DNA of 64,000 nt, from positions 7,581,046 through 7,645,045 of the forward strand of contig JAJEKV010000002.1 in NCBI GenBank assembly GCA_021234155.1. The letters run 5' to 3'. The DNA is from Isoetes taiwanensis. Taxonomy: Eukaryota; Streptophyta; Lycopodiopsida; Isoetales; Isoetaceae. The first letter of the stretch is position 1. The number at the start of each line of letters is the position of its first letter. Below are positions 12,991 to 26,345 of this stretch, piece by piece. The position numbers and the translations under genes are program-made. The notes beneath the pieces are model-generated. The model searched no databases. It was given only the letters and a program-made list of their open reading frames with translations, and was not told the DNA's origin.

Positions 12991-15900
12991 TGTTTAAATG
13001 GAGAACATAAAGTTAGCTATGAAGCCAAACGTGAATGTCACATTTGTGCCTATTCCCCAGCTCTAAGCTATCACCAGTCCTAATTCTTAAAACTTAACTC
13101 TAATGTCCTCTTAGAAAGCTGTTTCCAAGAAAATTGAATCCAACCATCGAGCAAAGGTTTTAGATATACTGTTAAATGTTTCAATGATTGGTGAATTCAC
13201 ATCAAACAATATTTTTGGTACACTTTGGATAGATTCTTAAGGAAATTGGCTTATTAACTACTTTCAACTTTGTATTGAAGCAACCACCTTGATTCTAAAC
13301 TTAACGAAATCTACTTTTGTATTCTTGCAGCCATTTCCTCACCAACAAGTTTATATATTAGCTTCTTTGCTGTGTCAACAAGTAGGTATTTCTTTAAACT
13401 CGTTATATATATTTGAGGCGATGAGCAAAATATTGGCCACTACTTAGCTTGGATAAAGTGCTAAGCATAGTTTGACCTAGGCCTTTTTTTAATCCTTTAG
13501 AGCTAATTTTTTTCCGAAAAATTTTGAATTGGTCACGTCCATACATTTAACACATAAAGATGATAGGAACATCAGTAAGATAGTCTCTAGCTTCTATGAT
13601 CCTTCTGATGCAAATGATGCTAAAACAAATGCACTATATCGTATTTGAATGTGTATTAAACATATTGAATGGTAAGCGTATAATTCGCAAGATGGATCTC
13701 ACGAAACCATATTGCAGGTACTTGGTAAATGGAAAGTAATCTTGTTTTGAGTTGGGGCGATGAAGAGCAGATTCTAGCAGGATGATGAAGAACAAATTCG
13801 AGATGTAAATTGCACATCGAATAAAAAAAAATTGAACTGGAGAAAAAATACTATATCATTAGAAATGCCTTAGAATTTTAGGGCTAAACTCAAATGATTT
13901 TAGCCTCCTAGAAGTGGGAAAATTACATTCCTACATTTTGGCCAATATAGAGCCTGGCCATAACCATAGAAATATAAAACTGTTCCATAGTTTAAATGGC
14001 CACCATAACAAGTTGCTAATGCATGTAACATCTCAGAATGGTCACGCTTGAAGATTTGGCAAATATTAAATTGGCCACTTATGGAGTGAATTTAATAAGT
14101 TGGTGTTTCGAACTGGCCACCACCCTTTGGTCATGCTGAGAATAAATCCTACTCTCGTGTGGCAGGCTATTTTTTGAAATATGTGAATGCATGGTCAAGT
14201 GGCCCACCGGGGCCACTAAAAAATACCCTGCATGGTGGACCACATTGCAACTCGAAAATTTATAAAACACCATTCTAAGAATTCTTGTAATCCAGGCATG
14301 TAAACTACCAATTTTTGTTGGTTCAATTTGGCAAGATTCACCTTTGGCTCGATCGATGGTGGAATCCGCTGTTTGAAGCAAAACAACTTGTCCAAACCCC
14401 CATTAAAGTCCAGGACACTGAGAATATCAGTTAGATAATGGACTTGATGAATAGGCTGCATCTTGTTGAAAAATCGGGGCAGTCTTGCCAACTTCATGAC
14501 CTACATTCGTCTCTGGTTCATCTTCAACTGCAAAAGTTTTATCTTCCTACACTTCCAAATCCCTTGCAGGAAGAGTTTCAGGTAAATTTACTTTCCCTTC
14601 CACAATAGTTGCAAGATCTTCTTCTGCATTGATGATGGATACCTCATAGTGTGTTGTACATAATACATACACCTACAACATGATTGAGATGAAAAAAGCA
14701 AAATAGATGTCAATACATGCATCATTTTTTTGGCGTTGTTGCTTATTTGATGCAACATGCATTCAATTCAATATCCAAATTTCTTTTTGGAGCATCACCT
14801 CTATCACGAAGTGTGATTGACTCAATTCTATTTGCAAGCGTGTAGTATCAGTCTAGTATTCGCTCGAGGTGTCACAAGGGATTGAATTTTCTTGGTCTCA
14901 ATTTTCTGCAATTCTGCGAAGACTAAGTTAGTAGACCTCGGACAACATTAGAAACATTAGTTAAGTTAATCATTTGTGTTCATTTTGGCAGCACTACATC
15001 CTATGCCACAAAGCATGATTTCATTAATTGAAGAGAATAATGCAATCTTGAGAATTTTGACCTGAGCTAATCTAGTCACGCTGAAGAATATTCTCCTACT
15101 TCTATTATTAATTGCCACCCAAGTATTTTGTGGCCCACCCACCACCAAAATTATTGATGGTACATACATACAAAATTATTATGTACATGATACTCGTATG
15201 TTCTCTCAATAATTTTATGGGTATATATAACCAAGATTTGAGTGCGTATACATTTGTTAATGTCTCGATCCGTAATCGCCAGCAACAGAGCCGCTGTGAC
15301 CCCAATAATTTAAATAAATGCATAGTAAGAGATATCCACCTTGATCCCTACTTGCAATCCATAGTTATGGGTCGCGAGATGGATTCCCGCGATTTCCATC
15401 ATGTTGTTATCTATCTCGTATGGCTTCCAGAGCGCGATGCCTATGAGATTAACGGGGTCATCTTGCGTGGTTATGACGGGTGAGACTGTCAGAATATTAT
15501 TATGTGCTATAAGTGTATCCAACACTTATTCAGCAATATATGATGTAGTAATGTATAAGAGCTCTTGTGGTATTATGAAGAATGCAGAGATAGAAAAGTA
15601 ACTAATTTATGGTACCCGAAAAGCATAATCTCTTGGTTTTGACGCTTTGCTATCTTCGTAGCCTCTTTGGCCACACCCCGCACGAACCACCAAGGATGAC
15701 TGACCAACCATAGTCTATGGTTTTAAGATGTTAGTAGCGAGGCCCAGTGGCCGTGCTCGATTCGCCTCCACCTTTATGCCGCCATAATCCCTATATTGTT
15801 GAGCATAAGATGCATCTTTCCTCACAGTTCCCACCAAGATACAAATATCATTTCTTCATAATGGGAAGAGTGGGGTCTTGCAAGAGGGTCCTCTTCAAAG

Positions 15901-18900
15901 AAAGGCCATCCATATAGGACATGAGTCCACCGGGTCCGATGAGCAAGAGCATACCTTTTCACATCCTAGTATGGGTCGAATATTTCAACTAGGGTTTGGG
16001 GTTTGTCCTTTCCTCGGGTCCCAATGAGGGGTGGTGTGTGGGACTGTGGCCGTGCACCATGGAATTAGCCCATCTAGCATGGCCCCGCTCCAATGAGAGG
16101 CCGTCTTCCTACCCCGGATGGAACATTCCCAAGTGCATGCACCGGGGATTTGACCAAAGAGTCAATAACCTCGCTCATGTAGGCTGACCATGAGTTCATT
16201 CCAGCACGAGAGATATTTGCCCAATGCATCATGTACTTCGCAATGGACCATCTCAAACCATCTATATCCCTTAGGGTTGCATGTGGCTTCATCATGGGTG
16301 TGGCCAACCATCATGAAGCCAAGCTGGACCTGATCAAAAACACCTAACTATACAAGATAAGAAAGGTAAGAGAAAAGATGTTCGGCCCTTGTTCGCCAAA
16401 GCAATTGTTCAGTTGCGTATAGAGTTCCCTTGGTAGTCGCTTAGGGCTGGAGCTTTTGGTGGAGCTAAGAACTCTTGTCCATTGCTATTCTTTTTTTTAG
16501 TCCTCAATGCATCTGAGTTAAGGATTGTTGCCTCCCATGCACATTCAAGGTGATCTGCATCTCTTAAATGGCACCAATAGTCTCCCGAAGCATCCTCAAG
16601 GGCTTTAAGTGTGTGGTTCAAAGATTCCACGATCCTTCTATAGATTGAGGGAAAAATGGCCCAGGGTGCCTATGCCATGGTCAGCATAATTTGCAAAGGT
16701 AACTATAACATGAATTTCAAGCATTCTCCTCCATATTGATTTCCTTTGCCAACTTCTCCGCCTAGGTACCATGGTTTTGTTCTCGATCCAATTTATCATG
16801 AATGATCGCCGCACAGCCTCGATCATTTACGTGATAAAGCCTCCACGACCAGTTAGAAAGGCTCCTATAAGCATATCCGGCTGTCATGTGCCTTCCTTCC
16901 ATCTCGCAATTTCTTTTCTCCCTTGGATCTTTTGTCTTAGCCATTTCTCTTTATTACAATACATTGTTGCACTTTGAGAACGCAACTCGCATAGCCACCT
17001 TCGAAAGCGGTGTTCCTAGAAAAGGAATGAAGATAGAATGCTTTGCTCTATCATCTCCACCACACCGGCATTCACGCTTATGAGAATGTCTTTTGGTCGA
17101 TGAATGGAAGCCTCTTCTCCTCACATCGTCACTTGTTATTTTCGACCGCGGGGCATCAAGCCGCAGAGATTCTCGCCTGCGTACATGGACAACACAACAT
17201 TTACACTAGAGGTGACCTTAGTTTTAAACCAGATACCAAGTTCTCAACGGCGTCCATTTAGGAAAGCTTATGCCATCACTTGTAAAAGTGGACATTGATA
17301 TACCATAGGCTTTATGCCATGCCTTCAAGCACACCCTGCTGTCGAGCATGAGCCTCGGACCGCCTCATTGCCAGTCCAACATGTCAATAGGGCAAAGTTG
17401 GTCCCACATGCAAAGACTCATTTATTCCAACAAAATGTCCGCATGCACGTGATCTCACTGCAGGAGAAGTTAGCAACAAATATCTTCGGTGATGTAATAA
17501 ATTGAAGATTCCATCTTTCTTTCAAATTTTATTATCCTTGGTCGGCTTTCGTGGCATGTGTGATTCACCATTTTATAAGGTCTTTTAGAGCCTTAGAACT
17601 TTGACTTCATGGCATAAAGGTTCTACCTCATTAGCCTCGCTTCTTTCACAAATTTCTTACTAGCCGTGACATCGAACATTATCCACCAACACCAAAGCAT
17701 CGCCACCACCAAGTCGTGATTTGTGGTATCAAAGACAACCTTGGCTGCTCCTTATAGATGGCCTTCTCGCATAGGGCATATCTTCATCAAAGTGGCACCC
17801 AAGAAGTCATCTCCTAATCTTGTATCAACAACCGCCTAGTTAGTGTCGAAGATGATCATGCCGGGTTTACATAAGACATGACGCAAAGCACTCATGCAAG
17901 ATTGTGCGTGTCTTCCTCAAGAAGCTCATCCTTGAAAATGGCCTGGCCCCGATCGTGTGTCTTGGAAAATCTAACTCGGTGGACTTCTCCACCAACACCC
18001 AATTCACCCTTGTAATCCAGGCGGGGGTGGAGTGATGCCACCTTCATCACCAAGGTTAGTTACACCTCGCAGGTCACAAAATGAAACCCTTTGATTCTGT
18101 GAGTACCGCATTCAAAGGCCCGGATATGGCAACCTAATGCTTCCTTCCGTATCAATGACTTCCATAGACACTACACCATAACCCTGCAATGGCAAGTTAT
18201 GGTGTTTGGTGAAGTTCCTGTAGCTCCGTAGTTCACTCCTTCGCCAACCTCGCTCCCATTAAATAGAATGGACCCTAATTCACCATTTTAAAATAATAAA
18301 AGAAACGACTAGAGAAATTGCTGCATATGATCCGAGCACAATGTTGTTTCTTGGCCACCACTAAGGGCTGCAATGCAAGCACCCGTGACTGTCAGACAGG
18401 AATGTCACCAGCGATCCGGCTGAGAATCGCAGTCCCCAAAACTGCCATGTGCTCTGTGCTTCCATACCCAACTTAGTTTTGCAAAAAGGGTTTAATGCGC
18501 AAGTCATCTATATCCAAAAGCAAGATATCACATTTCTAGGCCAAGGTTCACTTCCGGATCACGCATTAAAACGCCACCTCGAATCCGGGCCAAGAGAACT
18601 CACATCCCTAAATGAAGCGTGTTTCGTGCCAGTACGAATCTCGGATTTGCTAAATGGTTAAATAAAGTCATCTATATATATACAAATATGGCACTTCTAG
18701 AAAAACGTGTTTGTGCAAATCTCATGTGATGTGCATACATTGCCGTAATGTTGATGTCGACAAGAACGTTCGCGGTGGTCTGAAGCCTCAGAGTACTGTG
18801 AACGCATTTTAGGTATGCAATAAAAAGAATGGATGAAAAGGGGAATGTATTATATCAAAAATCATGCAATGTAACATGTAAACGCACGTGGTAGGTGAAT

Positions 18901-19560
18901 TTGGGAGCATGCAATGTATCAATGGAACAAAATCAAAACATGCACATATTAAATTGACAGAGCAAACAAAGTAGCTCTTGCCCGCAATTGCCCTTAAAAT
19001 CAAGCAGCACTTTGTATTACATCTTGAGCCTCGAATTTGGTGAGTGCCCTCGGTACGTGATCCCCAAATACTAATTGAATCCTTCCAGCCAGAAGTTGAA
19101 TCCCCGCCCTTTGTTTGGAAATGAATTGGTTCTAATATGCTTTGTAGAGGGCGCATTTGATATTCAACTTTTAAATTCATGTCCTCTCTTTTGTGCCATA
19201 TAAAGGTCTCAGATTATCCTTGCCTCTGCCTCTCAAACAACCCTTGTGCCGTGGGCATTATGAGCATTTCTTTTCGCCAATTCCACTGTGAAAGTGTAGC
19301 GTCCCAATCACATCATATATATTTGGTACAATTCCACTGCTGTGATGTCCGGCCCTAGGTGTCGGGACCAAGATTTCATTCATTCCTTAATTATTCTTTC
19401 TTTCTCGACGCTAAATTTTTGGGCCATGAGGTTTAAATGCACCACCAATATGAGGGGGAATTTATGGCGGCTTACTCCAGATTAAATGCACCTGGCCGTG
19501 AATTAATTACAGGGCATTTATGAGCCAAGTTTTACTTAAGAACTCATTTTCGAACTCAGA
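12991..19560. other. intergenic, no gene recognised; anomalous degenerate DNA from ~15.6 kb
   Basis: 12.99-15.6 kb is ordinary AT-rich DNA. From about 15.6 to 19.5 kb the sequence becomes richer in CG-containing words (for example GCCGC and TTCGCC) and has only short frames broken every 50-75 codons on both strands. This resembles a repeat with many indels, but no protein family could be assigned. Minus-strand frames near 16.07-16.94 kb look mildly protein-like without matching a family I know. Confidence 0.4.
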
Positions 19561-19701
19561 AAAAATATCATGCTCAAAATCCAAAGCATACCATCTCTCG
19601 ATTCCGGGCTCTCTCAAAGAAGGTATTTTTCGCGCTTTTCTTTAGCACTGGTAATCTTAGACCTTCTTCATCTTATTTTTTTAGTGGAAATAGCACGACA
19701 A

Positions 19702-19974
19702 GATTGCCACCGCAATCTTGTTGATCTTTGCAAGTATTTGTTTTTAGATTAGATTGCTTGTAGGAATTGCGGCCGCGATTCCCACAGAGACTTACACCAT
19801 TAGGATGGAGCATATACTTGTCTCGAGGATCGCGAGCACGATTGTTGAGAACATTTCTTCAATACCAATCCTGCATGCAGTTCTCTCAAGGATCGCGACC
19901 GCATTCCTTTGAGGCACCTTATCTTAAAGATGTCCGTTTAACTAGCTTCAAGTAAACAGGATTGCGATGGCGAT
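19702..19974. repeat. five-copy ~63-bp tandem repeat with a palindromic core
   Basis: Cores at 19702 (GATTGC-CACC-GCAATC), 19764 (GAATTGCGGCCGCGATTC), 19827 (GGATCGCGAGCACGATTG), 19890 (GGATCGCGACCGCATTCC) and 19959 (GGATTGCGATGGCGAT) lie 62, 63, 63 and 69 bp apart. Each approximates the inverted repeat GGATTGCGRYCGCAATCC. The spacers are more diverged, though CTCGAG/CTCAAG/TTCAAG-type words often precede the core. Confidence 0.8.
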
Positions 19975-22900
19975 GTTCTTAACCACTTTTATAAATTCTT
20001 GCAGCACTTGATCTCTTTTGAGGACTCCCTATCGGCCTGGCAGCGTGGAAATTGTCCAGCAATACCGGTGATATAAAACGAGCCAAGAAGGACCTCCGCC
20101 TCTTTTAGAGGACAAGAAAGGGGGCAGAAACAGATGGGTATAATTGTAGCCATGTGGGAAGGCATAAAGAATAACATGCAGGATGCTATCATTTGTAGCA
20201 TGGAGGACACGCAGCAACTACAGTTCGTAGAGTATATCTTGTGATGGTAGAACTACGACCCATCCATAATGATGGCAAGCAAGCAAAACAAGCCAGCTAG
20301 TGGCAAGGGTGCTAACGAAAGGAGCAAGGGCAAGGTGTTAACGAGTGCGAAGGGGTATGGTTGCATTCGCCATCATAATGGATTTTGAGCTTTATTTGGC
20401 ATCAAAAATATACGTATCGTATTTCTGCAGAAGGAACATCTACAGACAAGAAGCCTCCTTCCTATGCCATAGGCATTACTAAAGATGTTAGTTTCCTCTC
20501 TGTAACGACATACACAAATTGGTTGGTGCAGCTACAAAAAAGGGATTACTAATTAGTCAACAAGGATGAACCATCCTCAAGACCGAAAGAATCACTATTG
20601 CCTCACCCTATATCCCTAGTAAACCAGCCTTTTGTTCTCACATCAGAGGATCCTTTTCAGTCTCGTGAAAGTTCCTCATGCTTCCCCACGATGGATTCTA
20701 GTGAAGCATCTACCCAAGAAAGATACATACTTTAAAGATTAACCGTGGAAATTGTTCACCAAGATAGGGGTTTTACCTCTCTACATACTCTACTCTTACC
20801 TCATGTGGGTCCCAATGTACCCACTTCCATTCAAGGCTGGATTCTAGTCAGCTTCTCAAATCCTAAGAATCTGAAGTGCAATCCTCATTGAGGAAAAGAA
20901 GCTTGCGTAACGTAATCACTTCCAAGCTCAAGAATTTAAGAAATTCTATCCAATGGGGTAAACCGGGATTTACTTAAAATCAAGCAGATCTTTGACTCCA
21001 AGGAAGATAGCTCCAAATGACTATGACTCACGCTGTGGTTCGCCTCCATCATCATGTGCAAATGCCACAGGAGCTTCAAAATGTCTCAGGTTCTCACTCC
21101 TACGGATCTGCTCCATCGGATTCCATCATTAAAGTAAGTGCTTGCAATTCCATACATAAGGATTTTCAAGCATTAAAATGCTAAATGGTCGCCAGAAGTA
21201 ATCTAATGTGAATAAAAAATGTTTTGAACCATTGTTTTTCTTCTTTCCTTTTTTAAATTTCATGTATTCTTCAATTTTCACCTCAGATTATTGAATTTAT
21301 CTCATATTTGTCTTGGGGTCTACATGTATTCCATAGAAATGCGCGTGGATCTGAGAAGATTTTTTTCTAAAACAAAGGTACTTATACCGCGGCCGCTTCA
21401 TACGCTTTGACGCTCGTGATGTATGTGTTTTCCATGGTCCTGTGGATGGATTTCTTCGAGCCGCTAAGGCGAAGAGTACATTTTAGGCTTTGAACTGCTT
21501 GCCGCCGTAAAAACGCTTTAGGATTTCGCTGTGGTTTCGTGAGGTAATGTTTTGAGTTTTTCGTCCCCTCGCCACATAAAAATCTATATCTTAGAGTTTA
21601 GTCATGAACGGATTAGGAAGTAGTTAGACGAGCAAGATAAACCATTGTTCAACATTTGATTTTAAAGTCCATCTCGGTTTCCACGCGAACTACAGCTTGC
21701 TCTTTTGCGTGCCAAGTTTCCCCCTTTCTCCATTTCCCTCGGACTTCCATTCTCCGAGATCCGGGTGGGTAGGAAATCCGGCCGGGTTTTTAGAGGGTTT
21801 TTGCATCTTAAGTAAGGTCCGTCAGTATACCGCCTTTGTGCATGCATGTTCGGTGAACGCTTATACATCTGCTGTAAGCATCTCTAATATTATTTGATGT
21901 TTCTTTTGCTCTTGTGTCATCGGGCGAAAATGGAAAGGACACTTAGTTGTGAAGGTGGAATGAAGGTTGTGGAATCGGTCAATTTTGGCCCCCATGGATG
22001 GTGTCCCAAGAATGCACTTACGCGGATGTCCCCCGCGAATGAAATAAGACTCGGATCTGCCACCGGAGGATGAGAAAGAACTTGTATTTCTGGAGATAGG
22101 AAGCGGCCTCTACCAAGGTAGGAGGTAAGGTTTAAGGTTTGTTTAATTTAGGTTACTTATCAAGGTGGTTGAGAGCCCCGCATTAAAAAGGCGTGAGGAC
22201 CTGCTTTTGAGAGCATTTCATCCTCAAAATCTCCAATTTGAGATGGTAGACCGTGAATCGCCATAGCCGAGGAGCGTAATTCAATGAAGAGGTAAATAAT
22301 GATGATGAACTTGTTCTCGCTTGAAGATACCGCCTTTTAGATGATGTATCAGATTTGAATTTTTCGAAGAATGCGGTTGCTATCCAAGAAGCAACAAGTT
22401 TGATGCCGCCAACGGCAAGTTGCTTGAGGAAGCTGAGTTCAAAGCCGCAGCCGAAAAGAATCGAAGCGACGTGTGTTTGAATTGTGTTCTATGATGCCCA
22501 TGGTAAACCAAGATTTGCTATTTTGCGTCTTGAATGAGAAAAACGACAGGAAGGTGGAGATGATAATTTGTAAAATTTGAACGCAACATTTGAAGTCCAA
22601 GGCTCATGCCTGGAGCACTACGAAGCCAAAGAACTCCTCAAGTGTCACAAGAAGGAGAGCAGTTGTGGAGAAGGAGGATCTGGCCCCTCGCGAATGTTGA
22701 GGGAGGAGTCGGACATTTGCAAAGAGAATCAAACTCTAGTAGAAAGTACATTAGTCGCCATTGCAAAGTTTCAATGAAGAAACTAGAATTTTGATGTTGT
22801 AGTTCAAAGCCTTTTATGTGAGAGCGTTACAGAATATTGTAAACTTGATGATATCTCGTAAGCTATTTGTGCCATGTGAAAGGTTTCTTTGAACCTGCTT

Positions 22901-25900
22901 CCCCAAGATCTGAAAGTCCTCACCGCCATTACGAAAGATCATATTCTCATCTAAGAGACACGCGGCATGCTCGGCCATGAATACAGTAAGGAGTCAAATG
23001 ACCAAGCAAAGAAGAGGTATGTGCCAAGAACGGGTCAAGCAGACTCCAAGAATAAGGAAATTTGTATCTTTTTGCAAGAGGTAACCCTATTTTATTTGTT
23101 AGAAGTAGTGTTCACATTTAGTCGCTATAATGTTGAATAATCTTAGCCGATTTGGATCGATTTTGACATGAGCAAAGAAATCTGTGGCCCTCCAAGCCCG
23201 AAAGCGCCCAAGCTTCACTGGCAACAGCTTCACGGAGTACCCTTAGTGGCTTTATAAGTGGTTTGCATTTTAAGTTTGTAGGGCATTTAGGTTTCATTGT
23301 CGTGATTTCTGCGAATGTAAACCGCCCTTGGCCTCTACTATGCCGGGCTTTTGGCGTAACAAATATAAGTATGGAGATAAAGTTATGATTTGACCATTTC
23401 TCGCATGAGCCGGAAAGAAGGGACACATTGGTATTGTGAACCCGCATTGCCGCATACATTTGTAGCTCCAAGGTGGTTTATCACGATTAATGGCTCGCTT
23501 AGGCATAAGAAATGCAAGAGGGTCACTTTATAGGTGAACCCTTTGAAAATTATCAATGTTGCCTAAAGGGCGGACGTTAAAATACTCATCTCCTCCATCT
23601 ACTTATGTGCCGCTATTCAAAGAGAGGGATTTTACATGAGAGTGCATGGTCAGATCATCGACAAGGTAACGAGGGATTTAGAACCACAAAGTTATGTGGC
23701 CAGGGATCGACACTAATGCAATTGAGATCAAGAAATGGCCAACCGCAAATTATGAGATAAGAAAGTTACATAAGGAATTAATGTTTTCCAAAATGAGAGT
23801 TAATAATGCGATTGTCCCATGAAAGAAAGGTCGCTTAAGAGGGAGTCCGAGGAGCCAGCCGAACAGGAAAGATACGACATTTCTCCCGCTGTGACATAGT
23901 GGGAGGCATTACTCCAAGAAGGTAAATTTAGTGGAAAAACCAAATTTTGGGATTTTAAGGAGGGACATAGCCCAAAACATAATCGCACTGTGCCATAAAA
24001 AGAAGATATAGGAAACCACTTAAGGCATTGTTTGAAATAATTAAGATATGGGGAGGGAGAAGAATGCACAATTTTCTCTCAATTTTGCGTGTCCCGAAAG
24101 TATACCACTACTGGCGCGCTTCCATTAATGAAAGCTTCTTTCAAGGCGCCTGGCCTTAGGGAAGAAACATCAAGCATCTTGCTCAGCCTCCAAATATTAC
24201 ATGCAACGACTTGATTTGGGGGAGTTCCAAAGAATTGTATTTGAGGACAAGACCATCATAAAGCCGGGTCGGGTCCGCTGATCTCGAGATGACTGCTTGC
24301 CTGACTTTGTGAAAGAAAGAAGGGTATGCTTGCAATGGCACATTTGAGGTGCTAGTTGGTCTGGCGAAGAGGGCTACAACATAATTATCAATGCCCCAGG
24401 AGGTCAAATATTTCCGCGACTATGCAAGAGTTCTTATCGTGGAATCCCTTTGCATAGGAAGTCACTCGCCCTGCCATTGGTCTGACATGTAATGTGACGG
24501 ATCACCTTGAGGTTAGACGCTAGTGGCAGCAAATCCAAGAGTTGTGGACTTGAGAATGGTTGGTTGTTTGCCCTCTAATCTACTACGCCTCTGGATGGAG
24601 ACTCGAGGAGAAGATCGCATGTTTGCGTAAGATTATACATCCGTGTCCGGACAAGACACATATCTGGGTTTCATGGGGACTAAGCACACTCAAGTGCCCT
24701 CGAAATAAGAATGTTTATGGGTTGCATGACCAAGAGATTTCAAGTAACAAATCCGGGTGAAGAAGCTTGTTAAACCCATGGATAGTACCTCTAGAAGGTT
24801 GTACTTAGGGAACGAGTTAGTGACTCTCAATGACATACACCATGTCTTTGGAGTTGGCGCCAAGGGAAGCATGGGCTGCAACTTGAGACGGAAGCCATGA
24901 TAGGCAAACTCCGAGGTCACAAGTAAACGCCTTGCCCTGTAAAAGGTTCAAAGAATGCTTGGATCTAACTAAGCAATGGTTCCGCTAGTGCCCACCGATG
25001 AATTTGGGCACCAAAGTTTATTTGGAAGTCGCGGGCATCATATATCACATCTTCCTCCTTACACCTTACTTTGGACTTGAGGGCTCCTGATTAAAGCCGC
25101 CATACCGTAGCGGTCCTTCTTTTAGGTGAGTTGAACTTATTTGGCATTTCAAATTGGTTTTGATCTTAAACTTAGGTCTCCTCGTTGAAGAACCACGTAA
25201 AAGACGCATTCGCTGAGTAAGAACTCATTAGCCTGAAGTCCCGAGATTTTGCAATTGCCGCGCTATTGCCGTGGCCGCTTAATAAAGCAGGTTTTAGTCT
25301 CGTAATTTGGCATTAGGAGTTGCCCCTTACAAAGGCACCCGGATCGGACGATGTGAGAACTTTTCTAAAGTCGGTATGGTAAAGAATCTTTAAAGAGCCT
25401 ATGACTCAAGTGACTTACTGAGAGTGCCTCCGCCTCAATCATATTTTGAGTTTCACCACCACTACCTCTGTTTCGTGAGACATGCTAAGTAAGAGCACAT
25501 TTGGCAAGAGAAAAAAGAAGGTAGATACTAATGGGATAAAGCCGACCTCGTGAACCCTTGCGCATTACAAGAGCGTGGATATGGATGACAAGATTATTGA
25601 GGCCTTAAAGAAGGCTTGTCACGCACGCTTACTGTGTACAAGCTGGCATTACAATTGAGGATAGCGATGGCTGGTTTAGTGAGCCATGGAAGGTCGAGGA
25701 TTGGTTTCATAGTAGTCATGTGGGTGGTGGACCCAGCTCTACCACATTGGGATGAGACCGGCGCCATGGAAGAGAATATGGGAGATTGAAGGTGAAGATC
25801 CAAGGAACTAGGAAGTTAGTGAGGATGATGTGGGCCAGCTCGAATTACGGCGATGTCTTTGATCTAAATACAAATGAATGTGAAAGCCCTGGTTTCACCT

Positions 25901-26100
25901 AGGCATATGGGGATACCACATCCGCGGCAGTCCAGAGAAAACCCCTCAGATACCTACTCTTTTGAGGTGGAAACCCTACATATGAAATAGGAAAAGCCAG
26001 CTTCCCAAGCCCCTTTCCAGAGATGTACCTCTGACCATCCTAATTTTTACATACCCCTACCCCATCTTGTACTTGAGCTTGTGCCTTTGTGTGCACCCCA
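19975..26100. other. intergenic, repeat-like DNA with broken frames, unassigned
   Basis: No gene is recognised. The stretch 21.6-25.9 kb has many short protein-like frames on the plus strand (for example 22577-22777 and 24560-24760) that stop or shift within about 80 codons, as in the broken retroelement at 57-64 kb. I could not find RNase H, integrase or reverse transcriptase motifs to name it. A NotI-like GCGGCCGC palindrome is at about 21390-21398. Confidence 0.4.
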
Positions 26101-26345
26101 CTCTATGTACGTAATAAATAAAATTTCAAAATGCTTTTAATTGAAATTTCTCGATCTCTCGCCTCGTGATTGGGTTCTATTGCATGACATTACAAGGGTA
26201 ATTCTAAGGAGCCTTGGTAAATTATGGAACATCGTGATTAGGAGCCCTGTAAAGACAATAACGGACAACACGAGGACAATACATGCCATAATGACAATAC
26301 ATGGAATACATGCTAAGGACAATACACGATAAGACTTAATAATTT
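26101..26345. other. AATAAA-containing tail and a short GGACAATACATG repeat
   Basis: AATAAATAAA occurs at about 26111-26120 after a long GT- and CT-rich stretch, which could be the 3' end of the degenerate unit before it. GACAATACATG or close variants occur three times between 26274 and 26330. The function is unknown. Confidence 0.3.

Noticed and set aside
15112-15483. 123-aa plus-strand open frame
   Set aside because: It has no recognisable motif, an opposite-strand frame of similar length exists, and nothing in the context supports it.
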